Positions 36,601-57,757 of a stretch of 64,000 nucleotides of DNA are shown one piece after another. Source of the stretch: Urophycis tenuis (Eukaryota > Chordata > Actinopteri > Gadiformes > Phycidae); the NCBI GenBank assembly GCA_036785325.1, contig JAXIVH010000025.1, positions 114,501 to 178,500 of the forward strand, given 5' to 3'. Under the pieces are notes generated by a model. The model saw nothing but the letters and a program-made list of their open reading frames with translations. It was not told the DNA's origin and did no database searches. Every line of letters starts with the position of its first letter. Position 1 is the stretch's first letter. The translations under genes and the position numbers were made by a program.

Positions 36601-39203
36601 CTTGACACTGCAACAGAAGATATGGACTTCCCTCTTCAATCACATCGCTATTTTTGTATTTCCAAAAAAGGTCACAATTGTCAATCAGTTTGACGACTCA
36701 AGCCCATGCAACTGTTAATCAACGGTATAACCTTTTCATTCATCCCTGATTGGAGCATACTCGAGGAGCGCTGCACACACCGGGCGAACAAATTGAGCCA
36801 AAAAGACAATTAAAATATTAAACAACATAAATAACCAAGTGCGTGGGGGAACCATTTTGTTGCAAGCGTTTTCTCGTGGATCAATAACCGCTGCCTGTGC
36901 CAGAACTTTGAATTAGAAGGGAAGTGTTTCATCCAAAACGCGGTGACTCGCAGCGCGGCCATCAGGTCTAGGTTTTAAGAAAGCCTCGCTTTGCTTTCAG
37001 AGAAGTCGGTTTGTTTCACATGAAGCAGAAGGAATTAGTGGAGAGTAGTGTCGTACAATTATAGATAGTTAAAGGATTTCAGTTACATGGGGGTGTGGGC
37101 ATGTGTTCGACTGCTCTTTTTTGTGTGCCAACCTAAAAAACCCCACTAAATCCACACGGGGGAAAGTGACGTCCCGTTCCCCAGTTAGATGCAGGCTTGT
37201 TGATGCATCCTCTGCAGATCAATTAAACAAACAGTCTGTATGTCTGCGGTTAAATGTGGCTGACATTTATTGAGAGTCGGGGGGCAATTCAAAGAGGAAT
37301 CAAGTGAAAGGCCTGAGAAGCCTTGATTGTTTCAGTGACTGAACATGATTATGGCAGGTGTACACAATCCGTCTGGTGCACAATAGTTTTAGAGTCACGT
37401 GATTGGCTCCTGGAACCGGTACATCTTTAAAGATGATCGGTCGGACCTTTTGCGGGTTGGGAGCAAAAACCTGTCTGGTTCTGATTGATGGCCGGTCGAC
37501 CCGTGCGTCCCATACTACAATTCTGCGCGTTATACATTTGCCAACCATATTGATTGTGCCGTCCTCTAAAGAGAGCCCAAACTCTTTGACAAATCACAGC
37601 ATCCACTACCTGCTCCACAGTGGCCATGCAGTTTCACACGAGTGACGGAGTAGCTTACCTGGTCAGATCCACTGTTTGAAGAGCTTTGTTGACGTAGCTG
37701 CTGGTGCTGCTGGTGAAGTTGCTGTTTCCTGAGCATAGCTGACCTTTGCACTGCCAGGATACTTGGGTTGGACTTCCAAAACTGTAACCAAAGAAATTAA
37801 ATTGAATCAATGTATTAAAAACACAGGATCATTAATAATAATAACTTCATAACAGGTTACATTTAGAATGACTGTATATAATCATTTAATTCTATTCCTG
37901 TGTATGCAGCCTTTGTGGACCTGGAAACAGCACACCTGCATGAATCTCACATCTTAATTCGTTTCACTCTGAAGTTCAGAGACACTTTGACCTACATCTG
38001 CCCCATCAATGTTTGACTTGTTTGGTGCTTCAGTCTTCTCCTTGGACTTCCCCGAGTCAGAATCTGATTGGCTGCCACTGTCTGAGCCACTTCCTGAGTC
38101 GCTGCTGCCTGAATGGGTGCTGCTGCTGGAGCTGGAGCTGGAGCTGGACCCGGAGGCCGAGGCAGAACCTGAGCCACTACCGGATTCATCATCAGAATTA
38201 CTGGGAACATAGAAACAATGAGAGAACTGTGACAAATGATTCATATCATATCAAGGTCAGCCATCTATAAGTGAGTCATGATTCTTAATGCTACAGAGAG
38301 AAGAGTGTGTTTTTCTAAACAAGCAGAACCCAAAATAACATCTGAATTATTACTTGTATGCCCATGTCTTAAGTCCTGGAAATCTATTCCCAGTGCTTAG
38401 ACAACAAATGAGGGGAACAAATTGGTAAAACCATCATTTGAATGCGCTACCCCTTATGTTTACCATCATAAGTAGACCATCTGAACCATAAAAAGGCAAT
38501 AAACTGATTGGTTGTTTTTAGTGTCGCACTTGGGAGCCACATATTCAGTAAACGCTTTCAACTCACACTGACTTCACGGGAGTCAAGATTTAAGTGTTGT
38601 CCAATAGTTAACACTGTCATAGATGATACACAGATCATATGGGCCCTTAGACACTGGCTACATTATGTTACTGCTGTTTACAAATGGCAGCCAACTAAAT
38701 TCCTAGCTAGTGCCTGGTCCAACACTAACTAGCAATCTTTTCAAAGGTTTTCAGCGTTTTTCAGAATAAAATAAAACCATGACAGCCATAACGGGTATTT
38801 GAATGATGCGTTCTTTAATAAGTAGTCAGACTAGCATGGGCATGTTTTGGCAGTAGTTTAATCCATAGTATACATTTTTAGCTTTCATTATCTTTTTACA
38901 TTCAATTAATGTGTGCTACAGTTTATTAATATCCCTCAAATGCCCTTTGTTTTAGGTGTATGAATCATTAAACGTAATACAATTGATTATTGCAAATATA
39001 TAATTGGTATACAAGAAATCACTCATAACTGCACACAGAGCTATAAACAATTAACAATTTTCAAGTGCATCCCCGAAAATTTTATCACCCATGTGGCACT
39101 GATATAATGGTCTCTTTTTTCCTTTTTCGGTTTTAGTCAAATGAGCTTACCTTGATTCCCCACTGCTGTTGCTTACACTGTCATCTTCACTTCGCCCAGC
39201 CAT
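13801..39203 (-). CDS. chd1: Chromodomain helicase DNA-binding protein 1, complete coding sequence in 35 exons
   Basis: ATP-dependent nucleosome remodeller that reads H3K4me3 at active genes. Coding exons, 5' to 3': 39203-39151, 38200-37996, 37781-37659, 35649-35456, 35141-34864, 34411-34186, 32201-32101, 31997-31819, 31550-31426, 30502-30286, 29961-29872, 29092-28902, 28484-28296, 27544-27382, 26901-26749, 26418-26347, 26238-26089, 25419-25271, 25029-24933, 24823-24728, 24332-24156, 23693-23533, 23418-23377, 23264-23131, 23012-22874, 22489-22339, 22031-21909, 20413-20276, 19762-19508, 19159-19025, 18720-18542, 16930-16831, 16624-16573, 16302-15963, 14104-13801. They sum to 5,481 nt, a multiple of three: 1,826 residues against 1,710 in human CHD1. 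Junctions are GT-AG and in phase. The start MAGRSEDDSVSNSSGES and the end EQVWSSRKT match CHD1 rather than CHD2. Extra length lies mainly in the acidic/basic linker and the Arg-Asp-rich tail. Confidence 0.96.
15963..16070 (-). repeat. chd1: Coding repeat: Arg-Asp/Arg-Glu dipeptides in chd1
   Basis: A GC-rich hexamer-like array (CGGGAC and CGAGAC type units on the minus strand) encodes about 30 alternating RD/RE residues in frame with chd1 exon 34. The unit is two codons, so length change keeps the frame. Confidence 0.9.
16318..16500. repeat. 14-bp minisatellite (AGCGTTAGCCCACC) and its local duplication
   Basis: About four adjacent units at 16323-16376, then two longer duplicated blocks around GTTGCCTA...CTAATG and GGAG(C/T)GTTAGCCC up to 16500, in a chd1 intron next to exon 34. 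Confidence 0.85.
17071..17111. repeat. Perfect 18-bp inverted repeat, 5-nt loop
   Basis: Arms 17071-17088 and 17094-17111 are exact reverse complements. AT-rich hairpin in the chd1 intron upstream of the NLWIFVSKF exon. No flanking duplication seen. Confidence 0.85.
17908..18200 (-). mobile_element. tRNA-derived SINE, family A, minus orientation
   Basis: On the minus strand the head reads GGGGCAGCCGCGGCCTACTG with GGTTAGGGCTTCGGACTTG as A-box region and a B-box-like GTTCAAACCCC. It is followed by CACTGCTCCCCGAGCG, the GTTAAATGCAGAGACCAAAT tail and a TTCTTCTT end. It shares head and tail with 51517-51780. Confidence 0.9.
18203..18420 (-). mobile_element. tRNA-derived SINE, family B, minus orientation, abutting family A
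   Basis: On the minus strand: CAGTAGCTCAGTGGGTAGAG, GGTCGGCGGTTCGATTCCCT, TTGCTCCCCGGGCGCTGA, and a GGGTCAAATGCAGAGAAC tail. It is directly adjacent to the family A element, so one probably inserted next to or into the other. Confidence 0.9.
18797..18992. repeat. CAGA tetranucleotide array followed by CA-rich minisatellite
   Basis: About 13 CAGA units at 18799-18850, then CAGGCAGACGTGCGCACACA units repeated three times to 18992, in the chd1 intron between exons at 18542-18720 and 19025-19159. Confidence 0.9.
21300..21799. repeat. 54-bp minisatellite in a chd1 intron
   Basis: About seven near-identical 54-bp units from 21391, with two degenerate units upstream to about 21300. Each unit contains CAGAATGATTCTG, itself a small palindrome, and GATGGTGGTTTGGAACATCA. 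The unit length is a multiple of three and lacks stops, so both strands are open for over 400 nt without being genes. Confidence 0.95.
23018..23053. repeat. 36-nt G homopolymer (C tract on the chd1 strand)
   Basis: An uninterrupted G run. On the minus strand it is a C run serving as the pyrimidine tract of the acceptor for the exon 23012-22874 (CCCCGACAG|GAGG). Confidence 0.9.
23328..23351. repeat. 24-nt C homopolymer (G tract on the chd1 strand)
   Basis: A C run 25 nt from the donor of the small 42-nt exon 23418-23377. On the transcribed RNA it is a G run, a possible quadruplex former. Confidence 0.85.
23778..23813. repeat. Perfect 15-bp inverted repeat, 6-nt loop
   Basis: CCTCTTGAGATCAAT and ATTGATCTCAAGAGG are exact reverse complements separated by ACACAG, in a chd1 intron about 85 nt from the exon 23693-23533. 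Confidence 0.85.
25676..25985 (-). mobile_element. LINE 3' UTR/tail fragment
   Basis: Starts GGGCATTTAGCAGACGCTTT and continues through CACCAGAAAAAGTTTCAAGC and TTGCTAGGTTAAC to AGAGGATGGATGTTAT. It matches 29105-29370 nearly throughout, so it is the 3' end of the same element, in the same orientation as chd1. Confidence 0.85.
27013..27270 (-). mobile_element. tRNA-derived SINE, family B, minus orientation
   Basis: It shares with 18203-18420 the blocks GGGTCAAATGC, TTGCTCCCCGGGTGCTGA, GGTCGGCGGTTCGATCCCC and CAGTGGGTAGAGCGGG (minus strand), with an extra AGATTAGATT-containing 3' end. Confidence 0.9.
27565..27618. repeat. ACGC/CA microsatellite
   Basis: GCAC units passing into pure CA. It lies about 20 nt before the acceptor of the chd1 exon 27544-27382 on the minus strand, so the pre-mRNA reads TG repeats there. 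Confidence 0.9.
27893..28280. repeat. TGTGTCCTGTGTTTGGCC minisatellite
   Basis: About 17-20 alternating 18-nt and 25-nt units (the longer carries an extra CTGAGTC) fill the chd1 intron up to 15 nt from the donor of exon 28484-28296. Open frames rich in CVLCLACVLC are repeat translation. Confidence 0.95.
28497..28560. repeat. GA/CAGAGA microsatellite
   Basis: A purine GA run, 12 nt from the acceptor of chd1 exon 28484-28296. On the minus strand it is the CT-rich pyrimidine tract of that acceptor. Confidence 0.9.
29105..29835 (-). mobile_element. L2-type LINE 3' end with degraded reverse transcriptase C terminus
   Basis: On the minus strand 29832-29578 encodes FHDLHWLPVVARIKFKT and LLAYKAVNGTAPTYF, the conserved end of L2/Rex-like LINE polymerases. 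After a frame change, ELPANVRAAESLPIF and RRLKTHFS, the usual C terminus of these proteins, appear around 29370-29470. The 3' UTR and the AAGTGGCTTTGGATCAAAGC tail follow to 29105. Stops and frameshifts show it is dead. It occupies nearly the whole chd1 intron 29871-29093, in the same orientation as chd1. Confidence 0.9.
31819..34411 (-). other. chd1: chd1 tandem chromodomains (residues about 285 to 453)
   Basis: Chromodomain 1 is in 34411-34186 (TTTVYAIEADGDPN, QYLMKWKNWSHIHNTWETED, the aromatic cage region). Chromodomain 2 spans 32201-32101 and 31997-31819 (ASPEDVEYFNCQQEL, QYQLVERIIGHSNQK, YLCKWQGLPYSECSWED). In human CHD1 this pair binds H3K4me3. The intron between 34186 and 32201 is about 2 kb and its open frames are not coding. 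Confidence 0.93.
33189..33235. mobile_element. Old LINE/SINE tail remnant
   Basis: CATTCAGCAGACACTTTTAG followed by CCAAAGAGATTTACAGG is a diverged copy of the GCAGACGCTTT...CCAAAG..ACTTACA tail, inside the 2-kb chd1 intron between exons 34186 and 32201. Confidence 0.55.
34497..34768. repeat. 23/25-bp minisatellite (ACATCTAGGTGAAGACACC)
   Basis: About 11-12 units, ACATC(T/C)(A/G)GGTGAAGACACC plus AGAG or ACAGAG, in the chd1 intron between exons 34864 and 34411. Open frames rich in SLVSSP are repeat translation. Confidence 0.95.
34864..39203 (-). other. chd1: chd1 N-terminal Ser/Asp/Glu-rich region (residues 1 to about 284)
   Basis: Five exons encode a low-complexity acidic serine tract (SGSGSGSASASGSSSSSSSS type), then SDYEPSNKVKSRRP, a basic block and RRQATVNVSYKEDEEQKTDS leading to GEDVPQPEEDEFE. 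The last two motifs are nearly invariant in vertebrate CHD1 and lead straight into chromodomain 1. Confidence 0.9.
35907..36303. mobile_element. Non-autonomous DNA transposon (MITE) with 36-bp perfect terminal inverted repeats
   Basis: The first 36 nt (CAGTACGTTTACATGCAGCA and on) are exactly complementary to the last 36 nt. The interior has further inverted subrepeats (CGGCATGTATACTC versus CGGCATGTATATTC) and no open frame. The termini could be TCAG...CTGA. No clear target duplication, so the superfamily is unassigned. It sits in the chd1 intron 35650-37658. Confidence 0.9.
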
Positions 39204-40641
39204 ATTTAGGTCTGCAAAACATGGTAAACAACGCTGTATAAATGACCATATGATGTCCGTACCCACATCAATACTAGCACTGATTAAACTATTTGCTGAA
39301 TGTGTTGGTCAATTCATGTCTTAGAACCACTGTATTTAGCAAAACACCACTGTGCACTCAAGCGAACTTTAGGAAAACAGACAATCACTATCAGCAACCA
39401 AAAGACCTTTAAAATATCTTCACATCGGATAACAAATACAATTGCCATGTCTGCGTTTAGGTTTAGGTCTAAGTCATGATGTGCTACACATCGCTGATGG
39501 AAACACATCCACCCAGTCCCAATACGTGTGAGTATATTCCAATGTACATCCTAGCCATCGGGCTGCTGGCCGCAGAGGCCTTACGAGGCCTGCACAACTT
39601 GAGCGTTTAATCACGCGCTTTCCAGACAATGCTCTTAAAGCGTTTCGCAGCAAGGTTGTGCAACAATTTCAGTTGTGGCAAAAACACCCGTGAAAGAAGT
39701 CTAATCTTGTCGCGTTTGGTGAACGGCGGTACTGGCATACATATTACATATTCCGTCTACTTCCTCGACAGCGATACACTTGCTCCAAGTCTAGATTTAC
39801 AACGGCGGCTAACGTTTACCATTTTGTTAGCATTAGCATCGGCTAACGACGCGAGCTGGTGGCTATTGGCGGGGCAACCGTAATTTATGAAGGCACAGCC
39901 AGCGCGGTCGTTAGCATACGCTCCACAACCCACACATGCTAGTCCGCAACTTGGGTCTGACACGGGCTAAGACTTTTCCAGGATTATAAATTTGTCAACA
40001 ACGGCTAAATCACACCACGTCAAGATAGTGTGCGTGCTGCCCGGACTTCCGAGTTTAAAATATTTTCTATTGCCCGGAAACGCTTAAAAGTACATAAACA
40101 TCTGGTGCCATTATTTAGCAATTGCTAAATTGTTATGGGGGGGACGTAGCCGCGGTGTTAACAACACCGTGGATATACATTCTCCATCCATGCTACGATG
40201 GACATCAGTTGACAGTACGAGCGACTAAGTCATGCCCATGCTTGACTTATGCGCTGTGTGCTCGCAACGCTGCCAAACAAACTAGCAAAAGCGCGGAACA
40301 CCAGCTAGCGAAAAGTAAAGTAAAGATCCATCGCTCGTCTTCCGTGAGAAACGACCACACTCCCGATTCATTAACACACACATAACACACACACGGGGTT
40401 CGGTCGCCGTACTCGCTACAGACCGAGTCGTGCTACACTTAACGGAGTTAGCCGCGCCGACATCAAGCGTTGTTTTCATCAGCTGCTCACTTTTCACAAC
40501 TGGTTTCCCGATGTTTTTTGTTGCCTTAAATCCATTATCAACCCCAAGCCCACACTCGTCTCAAGTAGACGCTAAGCGATCTCCTGGATAATGCGATCAT
40601 ATATATATATTTTATTAACGCTGTCGGGTAAGGGAAGTTAC

Positions 40642-40990
40642 CTGAAAACCACCGCAGGCAGCCAGTCTGAATCCTTTACCCGACTTCAATCCCCCCTTTC
40701 TTGTTTTCTTTTACTAGCAAGGGAAGGCTATATAGCCTGCTAGCTCCCCGTGAGGGAGAGCAGACCCAAACAATCCCAAAATGTAAATTCTCCCGGTGCT
40801 TCGGAATTAAGGCCCCCGAGCACACAGAGTACGATCCTTTGTGGCTTTAACCGGCTGCACGCACAAAAAATACGTTCGTTGACTAACCACGACTGTAAAA
40901 ATATGACATATTAGTAAATAGTCTTAAGACAACCGGCCTCAGCCATGACGGTGTCGGGTTCATCTCACAAGGTTGCAATTTCGAGTGGAA
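40642..40990 (-). other. chd1: Candidate chd1 non-coding first exon and promoter region
   Basis: On the minus strand a good donor (TTTTCAG|GTAACTT) ends an exon at 40642. The first coding exon begins with a 5' UTR from 39211 after GTTTTGCAG. The interval 39.5-41.0 kb is comparatively CpG-rich, as expected of a housekeeping promoter. The upstream boundary of the exon is not visible. Confidence 0.4.
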
Positions 40991-40999
40991 ACCCCGGGT

Positions 41000-43621
41000 A
41001 GTGACGTAACGGCGATGCGTTCATAACAAACACAAAATTACAAAACGTAAATTTGTGTGTGGAAATTGGGAGACCCATTGGTTATTAAATATAGTAGTAA
41101 ATGTTTATAAACTTAGTACATTCCCCTGAACATTGCCGAGGCAAGTGAGATACAGTGTGTGCGTAGAGGCGAATTGCCATAAAGCGGAACTATGCTTGAA
41201 TCAACGGCACACCAAACAGAACTAATGAGGGAAATAGCTTTATCGCATTTGTTTTAATTTAATTCAATTAAATTTAATGTAATTTGATGTCAAACAGTAT
41301 TATACACGATAGAGAAAAAAATATGACAATGCAATGGACAAAAAGGTGTACTTGATTGTAACTCGAATGCATAGACCATAATGGCTAATGACTTCACTTA
41401 CTGCTGTTTAGTTTGTAGCCAATTCTTAAAGGCAAACGTATTTGCATTTTCCTCGAAATGAAAATGCAAATACAATTGAAAACAAAAAACGTGTATTTGA
41501 TTATGACTCCAATGCATAGGCCGATATGTACACTGGCTAATGATTAAATTTATAGCAAACAGATTTTTGTTTTCTCGCCAATATAAAGGCATTTGTAACT
41601 GCAATGTATTTGACGATTGCATAAACCAAGACAAAACCACTTGTACTTGTGATATGTGAGAAACATTTATCAAATGGAGAGGTGACGAAAAAGACAATCA
41701 CGTTGGAGATTCTGACAGGAAACTATATGCCTTTTTATTTAATGCAGTAGATGGCAGTACCTAAATAATCCCAACCATTCAGGGAATTGTTGTCTACATC
41801 GTTGTAGGCTATACTGGCCTCTTTAGTAGGCTACTTCGAGCTAAGATACTAAAAAAGAAACACATTTGAAAAGTCGGCTATCATTATCAATAATGCATTT
41901 GGTTATATTACTGTTCACTGTCATTAATATGTAATCTCTGTATTAAAAAAAAATAAAAAAAATAAAAAAAGCAATGCTTACCCACATGAAAATAAAACAA
42001 GTCTTACATTTTCACAAAGCTACAGCTTTCTGTACAATGTTGTTACAAATATGAAATGTAACCCTCTTGGTTTACAACAAAATCTAGTCTTCAACCAATG
42101 CTGCCACTAACCCAACCCATCCAACCTGGGACACCTGGTCCCAGGTTGGTACTCAAATATAGTGTGACCAAATGGCATACATTTGTTTTCCTTTTCTCAA
42201 AAAAATTTGAAGAAAAAACCTTGTAGACACTCATGTCGCACGACTGAACTTTTAAGAAGAGGCAGTTTCATCCCAGATGCAATACTACTTTTAAATATTA
42301 TTTTTTGATCTACTTGTGTACATGAGTGTGCACATGAATTGCACAAGTCCCACCACGCAAATTCTCTGTAAGAAATGCACCTTCATTTTTTCCCCGGTGC
42401 CATCTCATCCTCCTCTCCGATCTGGGGCTGGAACCTTCTGGATCAGGGAGGAAGTAACGTGTTACATTTCACATGGATTGTTTCATGTCGTTTCTATTTT
42501 CTGTGTTTATGAGCATTATGTAACATGATGTAACATTTACATTTACATTTAGGGCATTTAGCCGACGCTTTGATCCAAAGCGACTTACAAAAAGTACATT
42601 TGTCAGAAGAAGGTGAAACATTTCATTGCTGTTAATACAGTAAGAAAGTCACCAGAACAAGTTTCAAGCATCAGAATGTTTAATTAATTTTCTATTGACA
42701 AAAATGCACAAGCAAGGAACATCAAATATGTGTGTCTTGCATTGCATTGAAATAGGACTGCATCATATTTGTCAATGCAGACCCCCAGCAGAGTCCAGCC
42801 CCCTGTAGTATAATGCTGGACACCTTAAAGCAGTCCCCAGAGGGTGCCAGTCTGATCCTGGCCAATAGGTCTAGCATGACACCATGGCTGCCAGTCAGCC
42901 ATACTCGCGCCCCCATTTGATGTTTTTATTATGTGATTTTTATCTGCTGTCTTTGAATACCTCACATTGCATTCTGAACCACTAGTGCTTGATAATCACA
43001 AATCAAGCGCACCTGCGAGACGTTCCCAGGGGAGGAGGGTTTTCAGATGGACCTTGGAGATGTGGAGGTGGCTTATTCCATCGTTCGAGTCACCAGACAG
43101 CTGGACTGTGACTGATTCCCCGTGCAGCAGGCAGGGCCAGGCGTCAGGCCCGCTCAGGCCTGCCCCTGCCCCCAGAGCGTGGGTGGAGACAGCGGGACGG
43201 AAGGGCAGAGTGATGTGGGTCTGTGTGGATCCAGAGAACACAGATCCTGTGGACTGAGCTCTGTGAACAGCGTTGACACCCAGGCGACAGGGAGGATACG
43301 CTAAACAGGTGCCCCCTTGACTGGCTGCTAACTCTATCATTGTACTCACATTTAATCTGCTGTCATTAAATGTAATTTTGACAATTATGTAATGGTGGTA
43401 GTAGTAATAGTAGTTCACAAAAAAAATCATCAATCAGAGGAAACATTTCATTGTCTTTTGGGGGAATGTTTGCATGCTTACATCTATATTCATGTGTAGA
43501 CGCACGTCTTTAAATAGATGAGGACAAATCATTTAGACATACATTGAAATATGTATCAACACAAACATGCAAACAGTACCGGTATACAGTATATTGACAA
43601 TAAATCCAGGCTATAACTCCT

Positions 43622-43660
<39 letters not shown>

Positions 43661-44157
43661 TCCCTCTCTCTCACTCCCCCCCCCCCCCCCCCTCTTGCAC
43701 ATGCTCATAAGACCCCTCCACTCCATTGCCTCTCTGCCATATTTATGGTGGGGAGCGCACTCGTGCTGCTTCTGCTTTCATCCTTCTCCAAGCCCCAGCC
43801 TGCCTTCCACACACGACTGCGTCTCAAAATGGTTGCCTGATTAGTGAGCCTCCTTTTATTCTAAATACTTCAGTCAGAGAACGAGAACAGGGGACATGAG
43901 TGTCTCTCCATCATAACAATCAAGAATTTCAAGATCACAAAATACCCTACGCTCTTTTTTTCATTGCATGCATGTGTGTTGTGTACAACTGAAGGAAATC
44001 CAGGCCTTAAAATGAAAACATCTTCAAATCAAAAGGCAAAAATGAACTAAGGAGATATTGAAGTAAAGGGAAAATTTCCTATGTCATTCTCAAGAAAAGG
44101 ACAGAAAGCGTTTTTGAGCAAGGCAGATTGGTCTTTCTCACTACGAGGCATTTGGCA
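41000..44157. other. chd1-ankrd55 intergenic region
   Basis: Divergent interval between the chd1 promoter and ankrd55. No exon recognised. It holds a LINE tail fragment at 42531-42675, a CT microsatellite plus C run at 43623-43692, and a sequence with ATATTTATGG near 43738 that may belong to the ankrd55 promoter or 5' UTR. Confidence 0.5.
42531..42675 (-). mobile_element. LINE 3' tail fragment
   Basis: ACATTTACATTTAGGGCATT, TAGCCGACGCTTTGATCCAA, GTGAAACATTTCATTGCTG and CACCAGAACAAGTTTCAAGC match the elements at 25676 and 29105. Confidence 0.85.
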
Positions 44158-54669
<10,512 letters not shown>

Positions 54670-55027
54670 ATTCAATTACAGTATTCTTTGAGGGCAAAGA
54701 GTAAACATCAACTGTTATTCAGCTGTCTGTACAGCTAATTGTACAGTTTAACTTTGAATTGATGAACATGAAGACGCATATTGCAGAGGATACATTTATT
54801 ACTTTTTGAAAAGTTTTTGTTGTATATTGACTCGTAAAGAATTTAATAATTTGTCTCGAATTTATCTTATCACTACTAATTTACACTTTAATATATATGA
54901 AAAATATTACTATCATTTTCTACATATTTTTACTGAACGGACAACTCCACAAATTGGCATGTACTGTGTACTTTTAGCACTTTAAATATGATCCAGATTG
55001 TAATGTCACATACTGGTTTACAAATCA

Positions 55028-55033
55028 AATAAA
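55028..55033 (+). terminator. ankrd55: Candidate ankrd55 poly(A) signal
   Basis: An AATAAA hexamer about 360 nt after the ankrd55 stop, with T/G-rich sequence following. Confidence 0.55.
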
Positions 55034-56660
55034 GTATGACATTACGAGTTGTTTGACATTTGTATTTGAATTATTTATTTCTTTGTATGTGTACCCTTAT
55101 CTGTGAAGCTTCAAGACAAAACAGATCTAAACAAACAAAGTGCAGGGCAGTTTAGGACTGGTGTGTCTGACATCTACCCCCAGTTAAAGTTCATCCAAGA
55201 ATCCAAACACCATACCATACCAACCGACACCATAAAAACATTGAAAAAATGTTTCCAATTCTAACTCCAAATTCAATATTTAATATATCAACATCACCAG
55301 TAGTTGCTTAGATTAACAAGAAATGTGTCAAATAATGCAGCAAATAGATTTTTTGGGTATTAGGTATGGTTTTTATTAATTAAGGAATTTAATGTGTCAA
55401 ATCATACAAAAAGCACAATTACTTAGACATACAAATACTAATTAATAATAGCATAAAACTAAAACTAACAAAACTAAGCCTAAAATGCCATTTCAAATCC
55501 TAGCCAAAGTACATTGAGCACTCGAAATTGCTTCCTGAAACCATCTCCGGATGATGCCTCCATTGTGTCTCCAAGGACACAGCGATGTTGTTGTACTTTC
55601 TGGTTGTTGAACATTTTTAGATTTCACTCGAGTTCATTTCAGTTCCACAACCTTAGATAACGCTTGTTAGATAATTCTTCTGGGAAGAATACTGTGACTG
55701 TTAAGCTTAGGAAAATTGGAACGGACAGTACCAGAGGTTTTTAATAACAAGCCAACGTGTTGTGTACGTGTCATATAAATGGCAATATAGTGTTTGATTG
55801 CTGAATACTTTGGTTCAAGTAATGCAGGCAAATTAAATTAATGAAAACTGAGATGTATGGTTTGACAATGTGCTGCTTGCATATCAGTGTAAAGAGATTT
55901 GGTCAAATTCTGAGAAATGTTGACGACGTAGGTTTTTTAGACAAGAAGTTGTCCCCCAAATGGTTTGCAATGTAAACTCCAAACTGACAGACAGAGCATG
56001 GAGTGGAGATTGTTTGGAGTATGTCAACTCAACTTTGCAATTTGTCAGATTTACACATAATATAAAGTGAATACAGTTTGATTTGTGACATTGATAGATT
56101 ATTTATTTATTTATTTATTTATTTAAATCTTGTTTAATGAGTGAATTGTATATGTAATCAATATTACTGATAATGATGATAACTAATGGAACCTAATACA
56201 TAGCTATACTAGCTTGAAGATGGGGAGCCATAAAATAAATGCTACCCCTCTGAAAGCAAATGAAATACTAGCAATCTGAAGATGCTCATCCTGAATAATG
56301 CTCAGTAAAGGCAATGTTTTCCCCACCTACTACATCACATTTTTAATTTTTAGAATGAATGAAATTGTTTAAAATTTGCATTATGAGGCTGACCATGAGT
56401 GAAGAGGACCTGTGAGATCTAATTCTGATGTCATTCATCACTGTGTGTGCTGTCTGGCTGTGAAGAAGCCTTTAACTATGGTGTGAAAAATAAAATATGC
56501 TAGGACTAGAATGACAGGGAAGTTGGTTTTGAGTCATAAACTTTTACACATATACATATACACATATACATAAAATGTAATGGAAGGTAAATGCTCTTTG
56601 CATCTTCATAGGACAAGGAACCTGAAATTATCAAGTGAACAACACTACATAATAATTTCT
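55034..56660. other. ankrd55-macir tail-to-tail intergenic region
   Basis: AT-rich, with no exon recognised and no obvious repeat beyond a TTTA run near 56100-56124. The boundary with the macir 3' UTR is approximate. Confidence 0.5.
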
Positions 56661-56663
56661 TGG

Positions 56664-57757
56664 TTTATTCATTATTTTGGTACATTTCATTCGTAAATGT
56701 AATGGCTTGACATTTAGTAATTTAGTTTGTTTACCCATCATAAACAGAATAATGCTTATTCAAATTACAATGCTCCTTGGACATCTTCCTTCAGCCTTCT
56801 AAAATGTATGAAAGAAAAATCACAACAACGCAGTTTGCTAACATTTTTAGACATCCGGTCTCACATACATATGGAAATGATGTAAATACATTTTGTAAAT
56901 AGACAACCCCCAGGCACAGTTTTAGGCAGCAACTAAAACGAATCCTACACTAACACTGTTACTATTTCTGAGTATCAATCACCATTAAGTAAAAGAAGAG
57001 ATTAGGTCTGTCTATAGCAAGGGTCAGTTTCAGGCACTACCAGACACTTAGCCTCACCCTGGCAAACCCTCTAAAGAGGATTGGGTTTAAATAGCCTCAA
57101 GTCTAATAACAGTCACAGGTAAATATAAAGCCTACGTTTCGTCTTGAACAGGAGGAAAAGCATAAGAAAGTACATAGTTGAGTAGTTGATTTTACACAAT
57201 GGTTGCATACAGCATACAAATAGTTTTGGGATATAAGGCTTGATTGATTGAAAACTGAAGTGTGTGCTATATTTTCTGTTTGGATTATATGTGTCAAACA
57301 AAGTGCAATCAAGTGGAGGAAAGAATACAGTTTTCTGCAAACGTGACAGTGGTATAATCCATTTTTACCAGTGTTAAAAGAATCATTGTCAACACACACA
57401 TACATAATCTCTCTTTCTTTTGAACATACAAATCAAATTACGGTACAAACATAATATTATCAATATATAACTAGTTATTGCTAATTTTGACGTACTTCAC
57501 ATTTTTGTAACCTTCCTCACATTTGAAACATTTCCAGTAACCAATTCCTCAAACAATTGCATGTGAACGGGGTTTACTTAATATGCATCTCCATGACCAG
57601 CTTCCACCTTTTCCATTTTTTAAATCAACAAGATTATAAGCTTGGTGAGTGTCTCATGAACAAACTGCCTATCATATGAACATGGAAAAACAAAGCTGTA
57701 AGCACCGAGATCCTTAGCAAGGGTAGCTGGTGCCTAAAAAGGCATTGCGACGCGTCT
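56664..57757 (-). other. macir: macir 3' untranslated region
   Basis: Read on the minus strand after the macir stop. The first convincing AATAAA on that strand lies at 56664-56669, about 1.1 kb downstream. No other coding exon seen. End inferred. Confidence 0.4.

Noticed and set aside
42967..43433. Overlapping open frames of about 100-145 codons upstream of ankrd55
   Set aside because: No start context, no family motif and no supporting splice sites.
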